A stretch of DNA of 64,000 nucleotides from Neptunomonas phycophila (GCF_001922575.1 NZ_MRCI01000001.1:1984001-2048000); one strand, 5' to 3'. Positions 18,468 to 28,619 are shown, counted from the stretch's first letter. Numbers and translations: made by a program. The notes: generated from the letters alone by a model not told the origin.

Positions 18468-19397
18468 TTAATATTGAGATAAGTACGCTTCTTTTTGGCT
18501 TTCTTTTACAAGTTCGAAGTCTATCCAATTCATTTTCTGGACTTCTTCTTTTTGTGCTAACTTATAAGCTATTTCTGCCCCTTTATATCCTTGGCCTTTC
18601 GCACTCTGAAAAACAGTAGAATCTAAACCATTACCTAAATATTCGAGCGCATCTGGCGTTGCATCCACGCCTGAAATAATAAGATCAGCATCTGTTTTCC
18701 CTGCTTTTTTAGCAGCTAACAAAGCGCCAATGGCCATTTCATCATTGTTAGCAACGATGACATTGATATCCGGGTTTGCCTGCAGCCAATCTTCTGTAAT
18801 TTGCAGAGCTTTGGCTCGATCCCAGCGCCCTTCTTGTTCGGCCACGACTTTAATATTGGGGTGTTTATCGAAAACTTGTTTATTGCCTTGAGTTCTGTTT
18901 ATTTGAGCTTCATGCCCTAAAACGCCCATCAAAATCGCCACATTGCCAGGCTTACCATCCAGCATTCCAACGATACTTTCCGCTTGGATAATGCCTGCTT
19001 GAATCGACTCTGAACCCACATAGGCGTCCACATTATCCATGGTGTCGCTATCGGGAAGGCGATTGACTATAACCAATGGAATACCCGCACGACTCGCTTT
19101 TTTAGCGATGGGTTTCACAATAGCCACATCAGTAGGAACAACGAGCAGCGCCGACACTTGAGCATCAATAAAATTATCCACATCATTTAGCATTTTGCTC
19201 GGATCTTCATTTGCATCCGTCAGTTTAATATCGACGTTATCGTGCTCAGCATCAAAATCGCTAACACCTTCAAACAGGTAACTTAACCATTTATCAGCAA
19301 AGCTTGGCATAGGAGCGCCAATAACGTAGGAGTCTGCTATGGCGAAGCTCGATATCGAACAGATAACAGAAGCAGCTAATAGAGTTTTCTTGATCAT
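18468..19397 (-). CDS. Periplasmic sugar-binding protein, inositol type (IbpA-like)
   Basis: Type I periplasmic binding protein of the ribose/inositol group, 309 residues from the ATG at 19397. AAGGA lies 9 bp upstream of that start. It is followed by a clear signal peptide (MIKKTLLAASVICSISSFAIA). Mature landmarks: IGAPMPSFADKW, DAQVSALLVVPTDVAIVKP, ANNDEMAIGALLAAK, SGVDATPDALEYL. It is the first gene of the minus-strand inositol operon, downstream of a perfect LacI-type palindrome. Confidence 0.9.
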   Translation of the reverse strand: MIKKTLLAASVICSISSFAIADSYVIGAPMPSFADKWLSYLFEGVSDFDAEHDNVDIKLTDANEDPSKMLNDVDNFIDAQVSALLVVPTDVAIVKPIAKKASRAGIPLVIVNRLPDSDTMDNVDAYVGSESIQAGIIQAESIVGMLDGKPGNVAILMGVLGHEAQINRTQGNKQVFDKHPNIKVVAEQEGRWDRAKALQITEDWLQANPDINVIVANNDEMAIGALLAAKKAGKTDADLIISGVDATPDALEYLGNGLDSTVFQSAKGQGYKGAEIAYKLAQKEEVQKMNWIDFELVKESQKEAYLSQY

Positions 19398-19495
19398 TGC
19401 ATCCAGTCCTTTTTTGTTTTTATTGATGAATAAGGATCCGCGATTCCCAGCTATACAGAAACCGCTTACCTGAAGATTAACAATATGAAATACGC

Positions 19496-19513
19496 TTTGC
19501 AAGCGCTTGCAAA
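19496..19513. promoter_or_regulatory. LacI-type operator for the inositol transporter/iol operon
   Basis: TTTGCAAGCGCTTGCAAA is an 18-bp perfect palindrome of the classic LacI/GalR type with a central CG. It is 99 bp upstream of the binding-protein ATG. The core 14 bp is identical to the site before iolE at 22985, so one regulator, most simply the LacI-type gene between them, should control both operons. Confidence 0.85.
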
Positions 19514-19724
19514 AAGTATTTAATAAACTTTTAATCTATAGTTTATAAAGACAATAAAAATAAAAGTCAGCGTATGACCACGCACGAAAAACAGAGCTAA
19601 AAGCTAATCCAGAAATAACTTAATCTTCTGTAAAAATAGCCTTTATCCAAACTGGAATGTATTATTAAACAAAGGGTTGCACGATAGAAAACCCGTGCAT
19701 CGCCCAACTTATTACAGGTGACCT

Positions 19725-20756
19725 ATGGACCAAAGCCGATATAAACACATCACTCAAAAAGAAGTCGCTGACAAAGCAGGCGTTTCATTATCGGCCGTTT
19801 CAAGAGCTTTTACGCCGGGAGCAAGCGTTTCAGAAAAAACACGAAAAAAAATAGAAGCAGCCGCTAACGAGCTAGGCTATAAAACAAACATCTTAGCCCA
19901 ATCACTGATGACCAATCGCACGCGGCTAATGGGTGTTATTTCTAGCAACTTTGAAAATCCAGCCTTTATTGAAGTACTCGACCTAATCACTAAAGAACTC
20001 CAATCAAGAGGCTATCGATCCTTGATTGAAAACCTAACAACAGAGTCCAAACCCGAAGACGTATTAGAGCGGCTACTTCAATACCGCGTTGACGGCGTAT
20101 TGTTTTTATCTTCTGTGCTGCCTACTATTTTTGCTGAAGTATGCGAAAAGGCAAAGCTCCCTGCCGCTATCATGTTTGGCCGGTCTAGCCATAGCGACTC
20201 AATTAATACGGTTACGGCTGATAATTATAATGGCGGCAAAATGGCTATCGAATTATTAATCGATCGCGGTTATAAAAAAATTGCATTTTTAGGCGGCCCT
20301 ATGAATGCAACCACCACCATTGACCGTAAACAAAGCGCTATAGAAACGCTAAAAGCCCATAAGCTCAAGCTGGTTGCAATCGAACATTGTGAAACTTACT
20401 CATACGAAGCGGGCAAGCAGAAAGCATTAGAATTACTAGAACAAAACCCTAGTTTAGAAGCCATTTTTTGTGGCGATGATATCTTAGCGATAGCCACACT
20501 AGACACGGCACGGGAGCTAGGTAAAAAATGTCCAGAAGATTTCGGCGTCCTAGGCTTTAATGATATGTCGATGGCCTCATGGAACGCCTACAACTTAACG
20601 ACAATCAAACAGCCAATCAAAGAAATGGTGACAGCCGCTGTAGACATTATTATTAAGCGCATTGAGGAGCCAAATCTACCCACGGAAACACGCCTACTAC
20701 CTTGCAAGCTCATAGAACGAGGCACGCTCAAAACATCGCAAAAGCACACCTCGTAA
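19725..20756 (+). CDS. LacI-family regulator of inositol genes
   Basis: Repressor of 343 residues. The N-terminal HTH is ITQKEVADKAGVSLSAVSRAFTPGASVSEKTR, followed by a hinge helix (ANELGYKTNILAQSLMTNRT) that intercalates the central CpG of the operator, and a periplasmic-binding-like ligand core (residues about 65-335). AGGTGA lies shortly before the ATG. Transcribed away from the importer operon, it lies between two operons that share the same palindrome. Induction by inositol or a catabolic intermediate is inferred. Confidence 0.9.
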   Translation: MDQSRYKHITQKEVADKAGVSLSAVSRAFTPGASVSEKTRKKIEAAANELGYKTNILAQSLMTNRTRLMGVISSNFENPAFIEVLDLITKELQSRGYRSLIENLTTESKPEDVLERLLQYRVDGVLFLSSVLPTIFAEVCEKAKLPAAIMFGRSSHSDSINTVTADNYNGGKMAIELLIDRGYKKIAFLGGPMNATTTIDRKQSAIETLKAHKLKLVAIEHCETYSYEAGKQKALELLEQNPSLEAIFCGDDILAIATLDTARELGKKCPEDFGVLGFNDMSMASWNAYNLTTIKQPIKEMVTAAVDIIIKRIEEPNLPTETRLLPCKLIERGTLKTSQKHTS

Positions 20757-20770
20757 CAGGCCAATAGCGG

Positions 20771-21943
20771 CTAGGCATTAGACGCAAGACTCACCCACTC
20801 TCCATTCTTTTGGTGCGAGTTAATAGCGGCTCTCACAAACGCCACGCCTTGCGCTCCATCTTGTATATCAGGAAAGTAGCGGGCTAAGGGGTTTTCTTTT
20901 ACACCTGTTTTTTGCGCAATGATGACTTCGGCCAAATCAGTGTACAGATTAGCAAACGCTTCACGGTAGCCTTCTGGATGCCCTACTGCAATTCGTGAGA
21001 CCCGATTAGCCGCTTCGTGCAAACCAGGCCCACCCTTTTGCAATAACTGAGTAGGCTGCCCAATGCGACGCACCAATAGCTGGTTTGGCTGCTCCTGATG
21101 CCACTCCAAACCGCCTTTGCTACCAAAAACTCGTAAATACAAGCCATGATCAGCACCTGCAGCAGCCTGAGTAATAAAAAAAGAGCCACGCGCATTATTC
21201 TTATAGCGGGTTAGAATACCGGTATAATCATCGGCCTCACGCCCCGGCACAATCGAAGCTAAATCAGCACTTAGCTCGGCTGGCACCATACCTGTAACAA
21301 ACGAAGCCAAGTGGTAACAGTGAGTACCTATATCACCTAAGATCAACGACGGCCCCGCCATAGCCGGATCCATATGCCAATTGGTATTCGTTTTCTCGGA
21401 CTCGGTAAGTTCCGCCAAATGGCCTTGCACATAATCGCACTGAACCATTCTAACCTCTCCCAACTCCCCAGCTTCAATTATCGCCCGCGCTTCCCGCACC
21501 ATGGGATAACCCGAGTACGCATAAGCCACACAACACTCAACCGAGCTTGCCTGTATCTTATAGACTAAAGCCATTGCCTCATCTAGATCATTGGTTAGTG
21601 GTTTTTCACACATAATGTGAAAACCATGATCAGCCGCCATACAAGCAATAGAATAATGACTGTTGTTGGGCGTCATAATCGCTATAACATCAACCCCATC
21701 ATCCCTGTTAGCTTCGGCTAAGATCATGTCTTGCGCGGTCGCATATCCGCGCTCTATCCCCATTTCGCGCGCGTGCTCTACCGACTTTTCTGGGTTAGAT
21801 GAAAGCACACCTGCCGACACTTCGTAGTACTCTTCAAGTGTCGAGGCTCCTCGGTGGACAATCCCAATAAACGAGCTTGGCCCCCCACCAATCACCCCAA
21901 GCCTTAACTTTCGCCCTAAAGCTTTAATCACTGGATTGGTCAT
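20771..21943 (-). CDS. Gfo/Idh/MocA-family dehydrogenase, inositol-related (second copy)
   Basis: 390 residues, same long subfamily as the protein at 12707-13885 and clearly related to it along the length. Landmarks: LGVIGGGPSSFIGIVHRG (NAD(P) site), MCEKPLTNDLDEA (conserved Lys), and GDIGTHCYHLASFV (Asp and His). It lies about 100 bp downstream of iolE on the same strand and converges with the LacI gene 14 bp away. Likely an inositol or inosose isomer dehydrogenase; substrate preference unknown. Confidence 0.83.
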   Translation of the reverse strand: MTNPVIKALGRKLRLGVIGGGPSSFIGIVHRGASTLEEYYEVSAGVLSSNPEKSVEHAREMGIERGYATAQDMILAEANRDDGVDVIAIMTPNNSHYSIACMAADHGFHIMCEKPLTNDLDEAMALVYKIQASSVECCVAYAYSGYPMVREARAIIEAGELGEVRMVQCDYVQGHLAELTESEKTNTNWHMDPAMAGPSLILGDIGTHCYHLASFVTGMVPAELSADLASIVPGREADDYTGILTRYKNNARGSFFITQAAAGADHGLYLRVFGSKGGLEWHQEQPNQLLVRRIGQPTQLLQKGGPGLHEAANRVSRIAVGHPEGYREAFANLYTDLAEVIIAQKTGVKENPLARYFPDIQDGAQGVAFVRAAINSHQKNGEWVSLASNA

Positions 21944-22046
21944 ATATCTGTCCTTTAAAACTACTTTCAGGCACTAAAACAACTGTCGAGCACTGCTGAT
22001 TCAAGATCAACAATGCTCCCGTTGCCAGCACTGAGCGAGAACCGCT

Positions 22047-22937
22047 TTAGTTAGTAAAATGCTGATTGATAAAGCGAAGGCTTTCTTGCGCATTCTCTAA
22101 AGAGCTATTGTTCTTGGTAGGGTCGACGTCCTGCTCTACGGTAATCCAGCCGGTATAGTTAATCTTCTCCAGCGTATTTCTTACTGCAGAAAAATCAACA
22201 CAACCTTGACCCAGTGGACAGAAAACACCGTTGCCAATGGCCTTGTAGAAATCCACATGATTTTCCACGGTATGAGCCAACACCATTTCATCGATGTCTT
22301 TAAAATGGATATAAGCTACGCGATCTTGATAAGCCTCAATCAGCTCAGCCGGATTAATACCCGCATATTTACTATGCCCTGTATCAACACACAACTTAAC
22401 CAAATCACTATCCAAATCCTGCATAGCACGATCAATTTCATCGCGATATTCAATAAAGGTCCCTGCGTGCGGGTGTATAACAGGAACAATATCGTATTCT
22501 CGACAAATTAAAGACAGCTCAGTAATGGTTTTCATCATTTCAAACCATTCTTCATCAGGCAGACGATAAGCCGTTTCCACTTGGCCTGCTTGGTCCGTTC
22601 TCGGCGATGAAACATGGTCAATCACAACCATATACTGTGCATTTTGAGCCTTTAGTAGCTTACAGGTCGCCTCGGTATACTCTAAAATTTCAGCTCGTTT
22701 TTCTGCTTTGTGTAAATGCTTAAAAATAGTACCCGCAATAAGACCTAGGCCGTTTTCATCCAGCTTTGCCGCTAACACACCCGTGTCTGTAGGTAAGTAG
22801 CCTAACGGTCCAAGCTCTGTAGCTTTATAACCTGCCAGTGATATTTCTTGTAATACAGTTTCCCATGAAGGGTTGCTAGGATTATCGGCGAACTCGACAC
22901 CCCATGAACAAGGCGCATTTGATAGTTGAAGCTTCAT
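22047..22937 (-). CDS. iolE: myo-inosose-2 dehydratase
   Basis: Xylose-isomerase-like TIM barrel, 296 residues, dehydrating 2-keto-myo-inositol to the THcHDO precursor. The N-terminal NAPCSWGVEFADNPSNPSW motif is diagnostic of IolE. Metal-site residues occur in VIHPHAGTFIEY, LCVDTGHSKYAG, and YIHFKDID, with a final TVEQDVDPT. AGGAAG precedes the ATG. It is the first gene of its own operon, behind a LacI-type palindrome. Confidence 0.94.
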   Translation of the reverse strand: MKLQLSNAPCSWGVEFADNPSNPSWETVLQEISLAGYKATELGPLGYLPTDTGVLAAKLDENGLGLIAGTIFKHLHKAEKRAEILEYTEATCKLLKAQNAQYMVVIDHVSSPRTDQAGQVETAYRLPDEEWFEMMKTITELSLICREYDIVPVIHPHAGTFIEYRDEIDRAMQDLDSDLVKLCVDTGHSKYAGINPAELIEAYQDRVAYIHFKDIDEMVLAHTVENHVDFYKAIGNGVFCPLGQGCVDFSAVRNTLEKINYTGWITVEQDVDPTKNNSSLENAQESLRFINQHFTN

Positions 22938-22984
22938 TATTTTTATACTTCCTATGTCGTGTTAATGGATCAAACAAACATTAA

Positions 22985-22998
22985 TGCAAGCGCTTGCA
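22985..22998. promoter_or_regulatory. LacI-type operator upstream of iolE
   Basis: TGCAAGCGCTTGCA, a 14-bp perfect palindrome 48 bp before the iolE ATG. It is identical in its core to the one at 19496-19513 and so predicted to bind the same LacI-family protein. Confidence 0.85.
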
Positions 22999-23405
22999 AA
23001 AAGTCAACATAGCAACATCCTTTTCAGCAATCTTTTACCACTGCATAAGCAGACCCTCTAACCATTCAATTAATTAACACAGCCCGTAAAGCAGCCTTCA
23101 TACATGGCAAACCAATCTACTCACCCCTGACATTAGCAACATATCATCTTTTTTAGCACGCCCTACTCACCGGTAGAAGCACTGACTGCATTCGAGCGTA
23201 GCCCAACCCATCTTGCACCAAAACAGTGAAGCCTGATTATAAAGAGCACTCTTTTAAAGCATTTTTAATTATTTATACATTTAATACAAAAACAATTAAT
23301 CATTTAAAAACAACAACTTAAAATTTTATTAAATTTTATTTGCAATCAATAAGCGTATTAACATACATTAAAAACGTACTTTAAATTAAAAATACGTTAT
23401 TAAAT
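22999..23405. other. Non-coding spacer between iolE and the amide/imide cluster
   Basis: No gene seen. The part from about 23260 is very A+T-rich and should hold the promoter of the amidase operon. AACGTA (23373-23378) and TACGTT (23393-23398) form an inverted repeat 8-33 bp before the amidase ATG and are a weak candidate operator for the GntR regulator encoded at 31192-32166. No Shine-Dalgarno sequence is evident before the amidase ATG. Confidence 0.4.
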
Positions 23406-24782
23406 ATGAAATCATCTGATTCTAAATACAGCATTTGTTTCCTACAGAAAGGCTTTCGAGAGAAGCGTTTCACGCCGATGGATGTGACTCAGCACGCGTT
23501 GAAACAAGCGCGAGCACACTCACAGATATTTACTCAAGTGTGTGAAAAAGAAGCGCTGATACAAGCGAATGAATCAACACAACGCTGGCGCCACGGAACA
23601 CCAGCCAGTGAACTGGATGGAATCCCTTTTGCAGTTAAAGATTTATTTGATATCAAAGGTTATGCAACCACGAGAGGCTCTACGTTATACAGCGCGTTAT
23701 CCGATTCAACATCGCCACAAGTGTTAGCATTAATAGAAAGCGGTGCCGTACTTATCGGCAAAACCAACCTGAGCGAATTTGCTTACTCCGGGCTGGGGCT
23801 TAACCCTCATTTTGGAACCCCCACACAGACATATAACGATAATGCTTACATCACAGGTGGCTCCTCTTGCGGTTCAGCCGCCGCGGTGCTCGAAAATATC
23901 GTGCCGTTCACACTCGGAACTGATACGGCAGGCTCTATTCGCATTCCATCATCTTATTGCGGGTTGGTTGGCTTTAGAGCTTCTCGTAAACGTTACGACA
24001 ATAGAGGTATTGCCCCTTTATCACCTTCTTTGGATACAACAGGCCCCATCGGCCACTGTGTTGACGATATTCTTTTAGTAGACAGCATACTGTATTCGCC
24101 AACGGAGCAGCCCGCCGGTTCTAGTCATTCTGGTCTAGTATTTGATGCGCAATTTTGCCAACAACTACCCCTAGATTGTGATACTCGACGCGCTTTTGAT
24201 TTATCCCTAGATGCACTCCAAAACGCTGGAGTTGCCGTTGAAGACGTAAGGCTAAGTACGCTTGATGCCACATTAGATTTAATCAAAAACATTGGATGGT
24301 TAGGCAGTATTGAGGCCTACCTAACATACGAAGACTTAATTAATACCGATAAACTTGGGCAGGTTGACCCTCTAGTCGCTCAGCGACTTGCCGCTTCCAA
24401 CCAATTGCCCGCCACACAAATTTCTTACTTATATCAGCAGCGTGAAAAACTACAACAACGGTTATCAAACGAGCTAGCAGGTCGCGCTTTTTTGATGCCT
24501 ACCACGCTGACTACCGCTCCTTTGCTATCTCAGGTTACCCAATCAGTAGAGTCATTTAACGAACACAACATCAATGCTCTGCGTTTAACAATGATTGGTA
24601 GCTACCTAGATTGCCCCGGTATCGCCTTACCTAATGGATACAACTCGAACGGACTCCCTACCAGTTTACTGCTCTCGCAGTGCTCAGGTAATGACGACGC
24701 GCTCATTAGCCTTGCCAAGACCATTGAGCCGGCCATTGCCTCACTTTTAATTAAACAATCAAAAGGAAATAATCATGGCTAA
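23406..24782 (+). CDS. Amidase-signature hydrolase (possible half-amidase)
   Basis: Ser-cisSer-Lys amidase of 458 residues. The catalytic Lys is in FAVKDLFD (about residue 78), the cis-Ser in [11 protein letters not shown], and the nucleophilic Ser in [20 protein letters not shown]. The ATG at 23406 is kept because the region [22 protein letters not shown] aligns with the usual N-terminal helix of the family. The stop overlaps the start of the next gene (an imidase-like protein) by 8 bp. In cyclic-imide breakdown the second step is hydrolysis of a half-amide, which this enzyme could do. Other amidase-family roles (for example AtzF-like or ureidoglycolate-type) cannot be excluded. Confidence 0.8.
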   Translation: MKSSDSKYSICFLQKGFREKRFTPMDVTQHALKQARAHSQIFTQVCEKEALIQANESTQRWRHGTPASELDGIPFAVKDLFDIKGYATTRGSTLYSALSDSTSPQVLALIESGAVLIGKTNLSEFAYSGLGLNPHFGTPTQTYNDNAYITGGSSCGSAAAVLENIVPFTLGTDTAGSIRIPSSYCGLVGFRASRKRYDNRGIAPLSPSLDTTGPIGHCVDDILLVDSILYSPTEQPAGSSHSGLVFDAQFCQQLPLDCDTRRAFDLSLDALQNAGVAVEDVRLSTLDATLDLIKNIGWLGSIEAYLTYEDLINTDKLGQVDPLVAQRLAASNQLPATQISYLYQQREKLQQRLSNELAGRAFLMPTTLTTAPLLSQVTQSVESFNEHNINALRLTMIGSYLDCPGIALPNGYNSNGLPTSLLLSQCSGNDDALISLAKTIEPAIASLLIKQSKGNNHG

Positions 24783-25650
24783 AGAAATCTTATGTGCATT
24801 TGGTGTAGACGTCGACGCAGTTGCGGGATGGTTGGGCTCATACGGTGGTGAGGATTCCCCAGACGATATTTCACGCGGCCTTTTTGCTGGCGAAGTAGGC
24901 GCTCCGCGATTATTAAAACTGTTTAAAGAGCATGACCTCAAAACAACATGGTTTATTCCTGGCCACTCAGTAGAAACCTTCCCAGAACAAATGAAAGCCG
25001 TGGCAGAAGCTGGCCACGAAATCGGCATTCATGGCTACAGTCATGAAAACCCGATTGCCATGACACCTGAACAAGAAGAAATAGTACTGGATAAATCTAT
25101 TGAGCTAATTACTCAATTATCCGGCAAGCGACCAACGGGCTACGTAGCACCTTGGTGGGAGTTCAGTAACGTCACTAACGAGTTACTGCTTAAAAAAGGA
25201 ATTAAGTACGACCACAGCTTGATGCACAACGACTTCCACCCCTACTACGTTCGCGTAGGCGATAAGTGGACCAAAATTGATTACACCAAACACCCTGACG
25301 AATGGATGAAGCCACTCGTTCGAGGCGAAGAAACCAACTTGGTTGAGATCCCTGCCAACTGGTATCTCGATGACCTACCACCCATGATGTTTATCAAAAA
25401 ATCCCCGAACAGCCACGGCTTTGTCAGCCCTCGTCATTTGGGTGAAATGTGGCAAGACCAATTTGATTGGGTTTATCGCGAGAACGATTACGCCGTATTC
25501 ACGATGACAATCCACCCAGACGTTTCGGGCCGTCCGCAAGCTCTCTTAATGCTAGAGCGTCTGATTAAGCATATGAAAAGCCACGAGGGTGTTCGCTTCG
25601 TCACTTTTGACGAAATCGCAGATGACTTTTTAACACGCAATCCAAAATAA
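24775..25650 (+). CDS. Polysaccharide-deacetylase-fold hydrolase, probable cyclic imide hydrolase
   Basis: NodB-like (beta/alpha) metal hydrolase of 291 residues, no signal peptide. [14 protein letters not shown] carries the metal-binding Asp; HGYSHENP gives the two metal histidines. The conserved opening [22 protein letters not shown] is what is seen in the Helicobacter PgdA/cyclic-imidase branch. Length matches the approximately 293-residue bacterial imidases. Being cytoplasmic and cotranscribed with an amidase favours a small-molecule imide or ureide over a cell-wall substrate. Allantoinase of the PuuE type is the main alternative. It is followed by an MFS importer 24 bp later. Confidence 0.7.
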   Translation: MAKEILCAFGVDVDAVAGWLGSYGGEDSPDDISRGLFAGEVGAPRLLKLFKEHDLKTTWFIPGHSVETFPEQMKAVAEAGHEIGIHGYSHENPIAMTPEQEEIVLDKSIELITQLSGKRPTGYVAPWWEFSNVTNELLLKKGIKYDHSLMHNDFHPYYVRVGDKWTKIDYTKHPDEWMKPLVRGEETNLVEIPANWYLDDLPPMMFIKKSPNSHGFVSPRHLGEMWQDQFDWVYRENDYAVFTMTIHPDVSGRPQALLMLERLIKHMKSHEGVRFVTFDEIADDFLTRNPK

Positions 25651-25674
25651 CGATAACAATACGGAGCTTCTATC

Positions 25675-27039
25675 ATGAACAAATCAGAAACGCTCGACCA
25701 AGACACAAAGCCTGTGAGCGCAAAAAGTGATTGGCAACCCAACAAACTGCAAAAGAAAGATGTGAAGTTTGCAACGTGGATTGCATTCATTGCATGGGTA
25801 CTAGCCGTTTATGACTTTATTTTATTCGGTACGTTACTACCGTTAATGGGCAACGACTATGGTTGGTCAGAAGTAGAACAAGCACAAATTGCTACGTGGG
25901 TTGCCGTAGGCGGCGCTGTTGTAGCATTCCTTATCGGCCCTATTGTTGACCGAATGGGACGCAAACCAGGGCTGATCTTCACCGTAGGCGGTGCGGGTCT
26001 ATGCTCTTTGCTCACTGCCTTTGGTGCCAGTGCAGGTAAAGGCCCCTTAACATTAATCCGCTCAATAGCCGGATTAGGTTATGCAGAACAAACTGTCAAT
26101 GCTACGTATTTAACTGAGATGTACTCAGCCGTAGATGACCCAGAGCTGCAAAAGAAGAAAGGTTTCATTTATAGCCTTGTTCAAGGTGGCTGGCCTATTG
26201 GCGCATTAATTGCCGCTGGCATTACCGCCATCTTGTTACCGATTGTTGGATGGCAAGGCAATTTTATCTTCGCCGCTATTCCTTCTTTTATTCTTATCTT
26301 CTTCGCCATGAAGTTGAAAGAAACACCACAGTTTCAGGTACATAAACGTATTCGCGAGCTACGCGAAGCCGGTGACGAAATTGCTGCTAAAAATTTAGCC
26401 GTAGAACATAAAGTAGACTACTCAGAGCACAAAAGCGCAGGCGTTTCAGCTGCATTTAAGGGCACTTCTTTACGTGCAACTCTGGTATTGGGCGGTGCGA
26501 TCTTACTGAACTGGTTTGCTATCCAAATCTTCAGCGTTTTGGGTACAACCGTGCTCACGCGTGTTCATGGCGTGTCTTTTGAAAACTCGCTGATCATTCT
26601 CGTTGCATCTAACTTGCTAGGCTACTTGGGTTACATGGCTCACGGATGGTTTGGTGACAAAATTGGCCGCCGTAACACCATCGCGATTGGCTGGGTAATG
26701 GGTGGTTTGGCCTTCAGTGCCATGCTGTACGGACCTAGCAGCCAATTAGCCGTGATTGCGCTATACAGCCTAGGCTTGTTCTTCCTTATCGGCCCTTACG
26801 CTGCAGCACTATTCTTTATCAGCGAAAGTTTCCCAACGTCTATCCGCGCAACAGCAGGTGCCATCATCAATGCGATGGGCCCAGTGGGCGCGGTATTAGC
26901 AAGCTTTGGCTCTACTGCCGTACTCAGTAGCGGTGGTGACTGGCAGACATCGGCTTTGTACTTTGGCGCCGTTCCTTGCTTCTTATCCGGCTTGATCATT
27001 CTGTTTGCACGACACGTCGACCCAGCAACTGTTAAATAA
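25675..27039 (+). CDS. MFS importer of the imide/amide cluster
   Basis: Major facilitator of 454 residues with about twelve membrane helices and a soluble N-terminal tail of about 35 residues. The MFS motif A-like DRMGRKPG lies between helices 2 and 3, and a second copy (GDKIGRRN) lies in the other half. The SESFPTSIRATAGAIINAMGP segment is typical of the organic-acid/sugar-acid symporter branch. Position between catabolic enzymes suggests uptake of the cluster's substrate, possibly a carboxylated compound. Confidence 0.82.
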   Translation: MNKSETLDQDTKPVSAKSDWQPNKLQKKDVKFATWIAFIAWVLAVYDFILFGTLLPLMGNDYGWSEVEQAQIATWVAVGGAVVAFLIGPIVDRMGRKPGLIFTVGGAGLCSLLTAFGASAGKGPLTLIRSIAGLGYAEQTVNATYLTEMYSAVDDPELQKKKGFIYSLVQGGWPIGALIAAGITAILLPIVGWQGNFIFAAIPSFILIFFAMKLKETPQFQVHKRIRELREAGDEIAAKNLAVEHKVDYSEHKSAGVSAAFKGTSLRATLVLGGAILLNWFAIQIFSVLGTTVLTRVHGVSFENSLIILVASNLLGYLGYMAHGWFGDKIGRRNTIAIGWVMGGLAFSAMLYGPSSQLAVIALYSLGLFFLIGPYAAALFFISESFPTSIRATAGAIINAMGPVGAVLASFGSTAVLSSGGDWQTSALYFGAVPCFLSGLIILFARHVDPATVK

Positions 27040-27049
27040 AATCGTCAAG

Positions 27050-27075
27050 GCAGGTCTCCCGCACCGGAGGCCTGC
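27050..27075 (+). repeat. Intra-operon hairpin after the MFS gene
   Basis: GCAGGTCTCC/GGAGGCCTGC forms a 10-bp stem (one G-U) with a 6-nt loop, without a T-run. It lies between the MFS stop and the first SDR start, so it probably tunes mRNA stability or partial read-through, not full termination. Confidence 0.6.
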
Positions 27076-27095
27076 TTAAGGAAGTTTGTAAAAGT

Positions 27096-27860
27096 ATGAA
27101 TAACGAAAAAGTAGCTCTCATCAGTGGCGCCGCTAGCGGTATAGGTTTGGCATTGACCCAACTCTATTGTGCAAAAGGCTACAAAGTAGTCGCGGGCTTT
27201 TATGATAAAGACCCACACGACCCAGAAGCAGCTGCCGCTACATTGGGCGAATTCAGCAATAATGCCACGTGGCTGCCTCTGGATGTGGGATCTAAGGAAT
27301 CAGTTAAAGAATTCATCAACGAAGCAGTATCCAGCTTTGGAAAAATAGATATCGTCGTGGCGAATGCAGGCCTACTACGTAGCTCCCCGCTGGCGGACAT
27401 GTCAGATGAGCAGTGGTACGAGATGATCGATGTAGACCTTACGGGTGTCTTTCGATTATTTAGAGACAGCACCCAGCATTTGTCGGACGGCGCAAGCTTA
27501 GTAGCCATCTCTTCCATTGCAGGCGGTGTCTATGGATGGGGAGACCATGTTCATTACGCTTCTGCCAAAGCTGGCGTTCCGGGCATATGCAGAAGTGTTG
27601 CTGTTGAGTTAGCTCACCGTAATATCCGCTGCAACGCGGTTATCCCTGGCCTTATCGAAACACCTCAATCATTGGATAAAAAGAACTCGTTAGGCCCTGA
27701 AGGTTTAGCTAAAGCCGCCAAATCTATTCCACTAGGGCGTGTTGGTAAGCCATCAGAAGTCGCTAACCTGATCGACTTTTTGACATCGGATAATGCCTCT
27801 TACATTACAGGCCAATCCTTCATTGTCGACGGCGGTCTAACGGTTAAATGGCCCGAGTAA
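27096..27860 (+). CDS. Short-chain dehydrogenase/reductase (first)
   Basis: Classical SDR, 254 residues. The cofactor motif is SGAASGIGLAL; NAG is in VVANAGLL; the catalytic Ser is in AISSIAG and the YxxxK in HYASAKAG; PGLIETP and the C-terminal VDGGL are standard. It acts on an alcohol or ketone in the cluster's pathway; substrate unknown. Separated from the second SDR gene by 12 bp. Confidence 0.88.
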   Translation: MNNEKVALISGAASGIGLALTQLYCAKGYKVVAGFYDKDPHDPEAAAATLGEFSNNATWLPLDVGSKESVKEFINEAVSSFGKIDIVVANAGLLRSSPLADMSDEQWYEMIDVDLTGVFRLFRDSTQHLSDGASLVAISSIAGGVYGWGDHVHYASAKAGVPGICRSVAVELAHRNIRCNAVIPGLIETPQSLDKKNSLGPEGLAKAAKSIPLGRVGKPSEVANLIDFLTSDNASYITGQSFIVDGGLTVKWPE

Positions 27861-27872
27861 CAGGAGAAATAA

Positions 27873-28619
27873 ATGCAGCTTAAAAACCAACGCGCCGTCA
27901 TCAGCGGTGCCGGAAGCGGTATAGGTAAAGCGATTGCCATTGAGTATGCCAAGGCAGGAGCCACCCTAGTACTGACCGACATCAACGCGGATGCACTGAA
28001 CGAGACCGCACATTGCTGCCAACAAGAAGGGGCTCAGGTACTCACCGTAACAAGCGACGTGAGCAAACCATCGGGTGCTATTGCCGGTGTTAACCAATGT
28101 GTAGAAGCATTAGGCGGTATCGATATTCTCGTTAACAACGCTGGTATATTAACTCAAGCACCTTGTGAAGAAGTAACGTTAAGCATGTGGGATAACATGA
28201 TTAACATTGACCTTCGCAGCGTGTTTTTAGCCTCCCAAGCGGCTATACCTCATATGAAAAGCCAGCAGCATGGACGAATTATTAACATCTCATCACAGTT
28301 GGGTATTAAAGGAGGCGCTGAGCTTTGTCATTATGTCGCCGCAAAGGCAGGCGTCATAGGGCTTACAAAATCTCTTGCCATTGAGTGCGCCCCTTATGGT
28401 GTATTGGTCAATGCTATCGCTCCCGGACCTATCGAAACGGCGCTCGTTGAAGGGATTAGCGCTTCTTGGAAAGAGTCCAAAGCCAAAGAACTCCCACTCG
28501 GGCGTTTTGGACAGCCTGAAGAAATAGCCCCTACAGCATTATTGCTAGCCAGCTCGCCAGGCGGCAACTTGTTTGTAGGACAGACACTCGGTCCGAATTC
28601 GGGCGATGTGATGCCCTAA
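27873..28619 (+). CDS. Short-chain dehydrogenase/reductase (second)
   Basis: Classical SDR, 248 residues. SGAGSGIGKAIA binds the cofactor, ILVNNAGIL is the NNAG motif, and INISSQLG provides the Ser and HYVAAKAG the Tyr/Lys pair. The end of the protein (GQTLGPNSGDVMP) departs from the common VDGG ending but resembles FabG-like relatives. An Asp follows the second strand (TDINADA), which favours NAD over NADP. Confidence 0.88.
   Translation: MQLKNQRAVISGAGSGIGKAIAIEYAKAGATLVLTDINADALNETAHCCQQEGAQVLTVTSDVSKPSGAIAGVNQCVEALGGIDILVNNAGILTQAPCEEVTLSMWDNMINIDLRSVFLASQAAIPHMKSQQHGRIINISSQLGIKGGAELCHYVAAKAGVIGLTKSLAIECAPYGVLVNAIAPGPIETALVEGISASWKESKAKELPLGRFGQPEEIAPTALLLASSPGGNLFVGQTLGPNSGDVMP

Noticed and set aside
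24775-25650. Peptidoglycan deacetylase call
   Set aside because: No signal peptide and an operon of small-molecule catabolism; cyclic imidase is the better reading, although fold alone does not decide.
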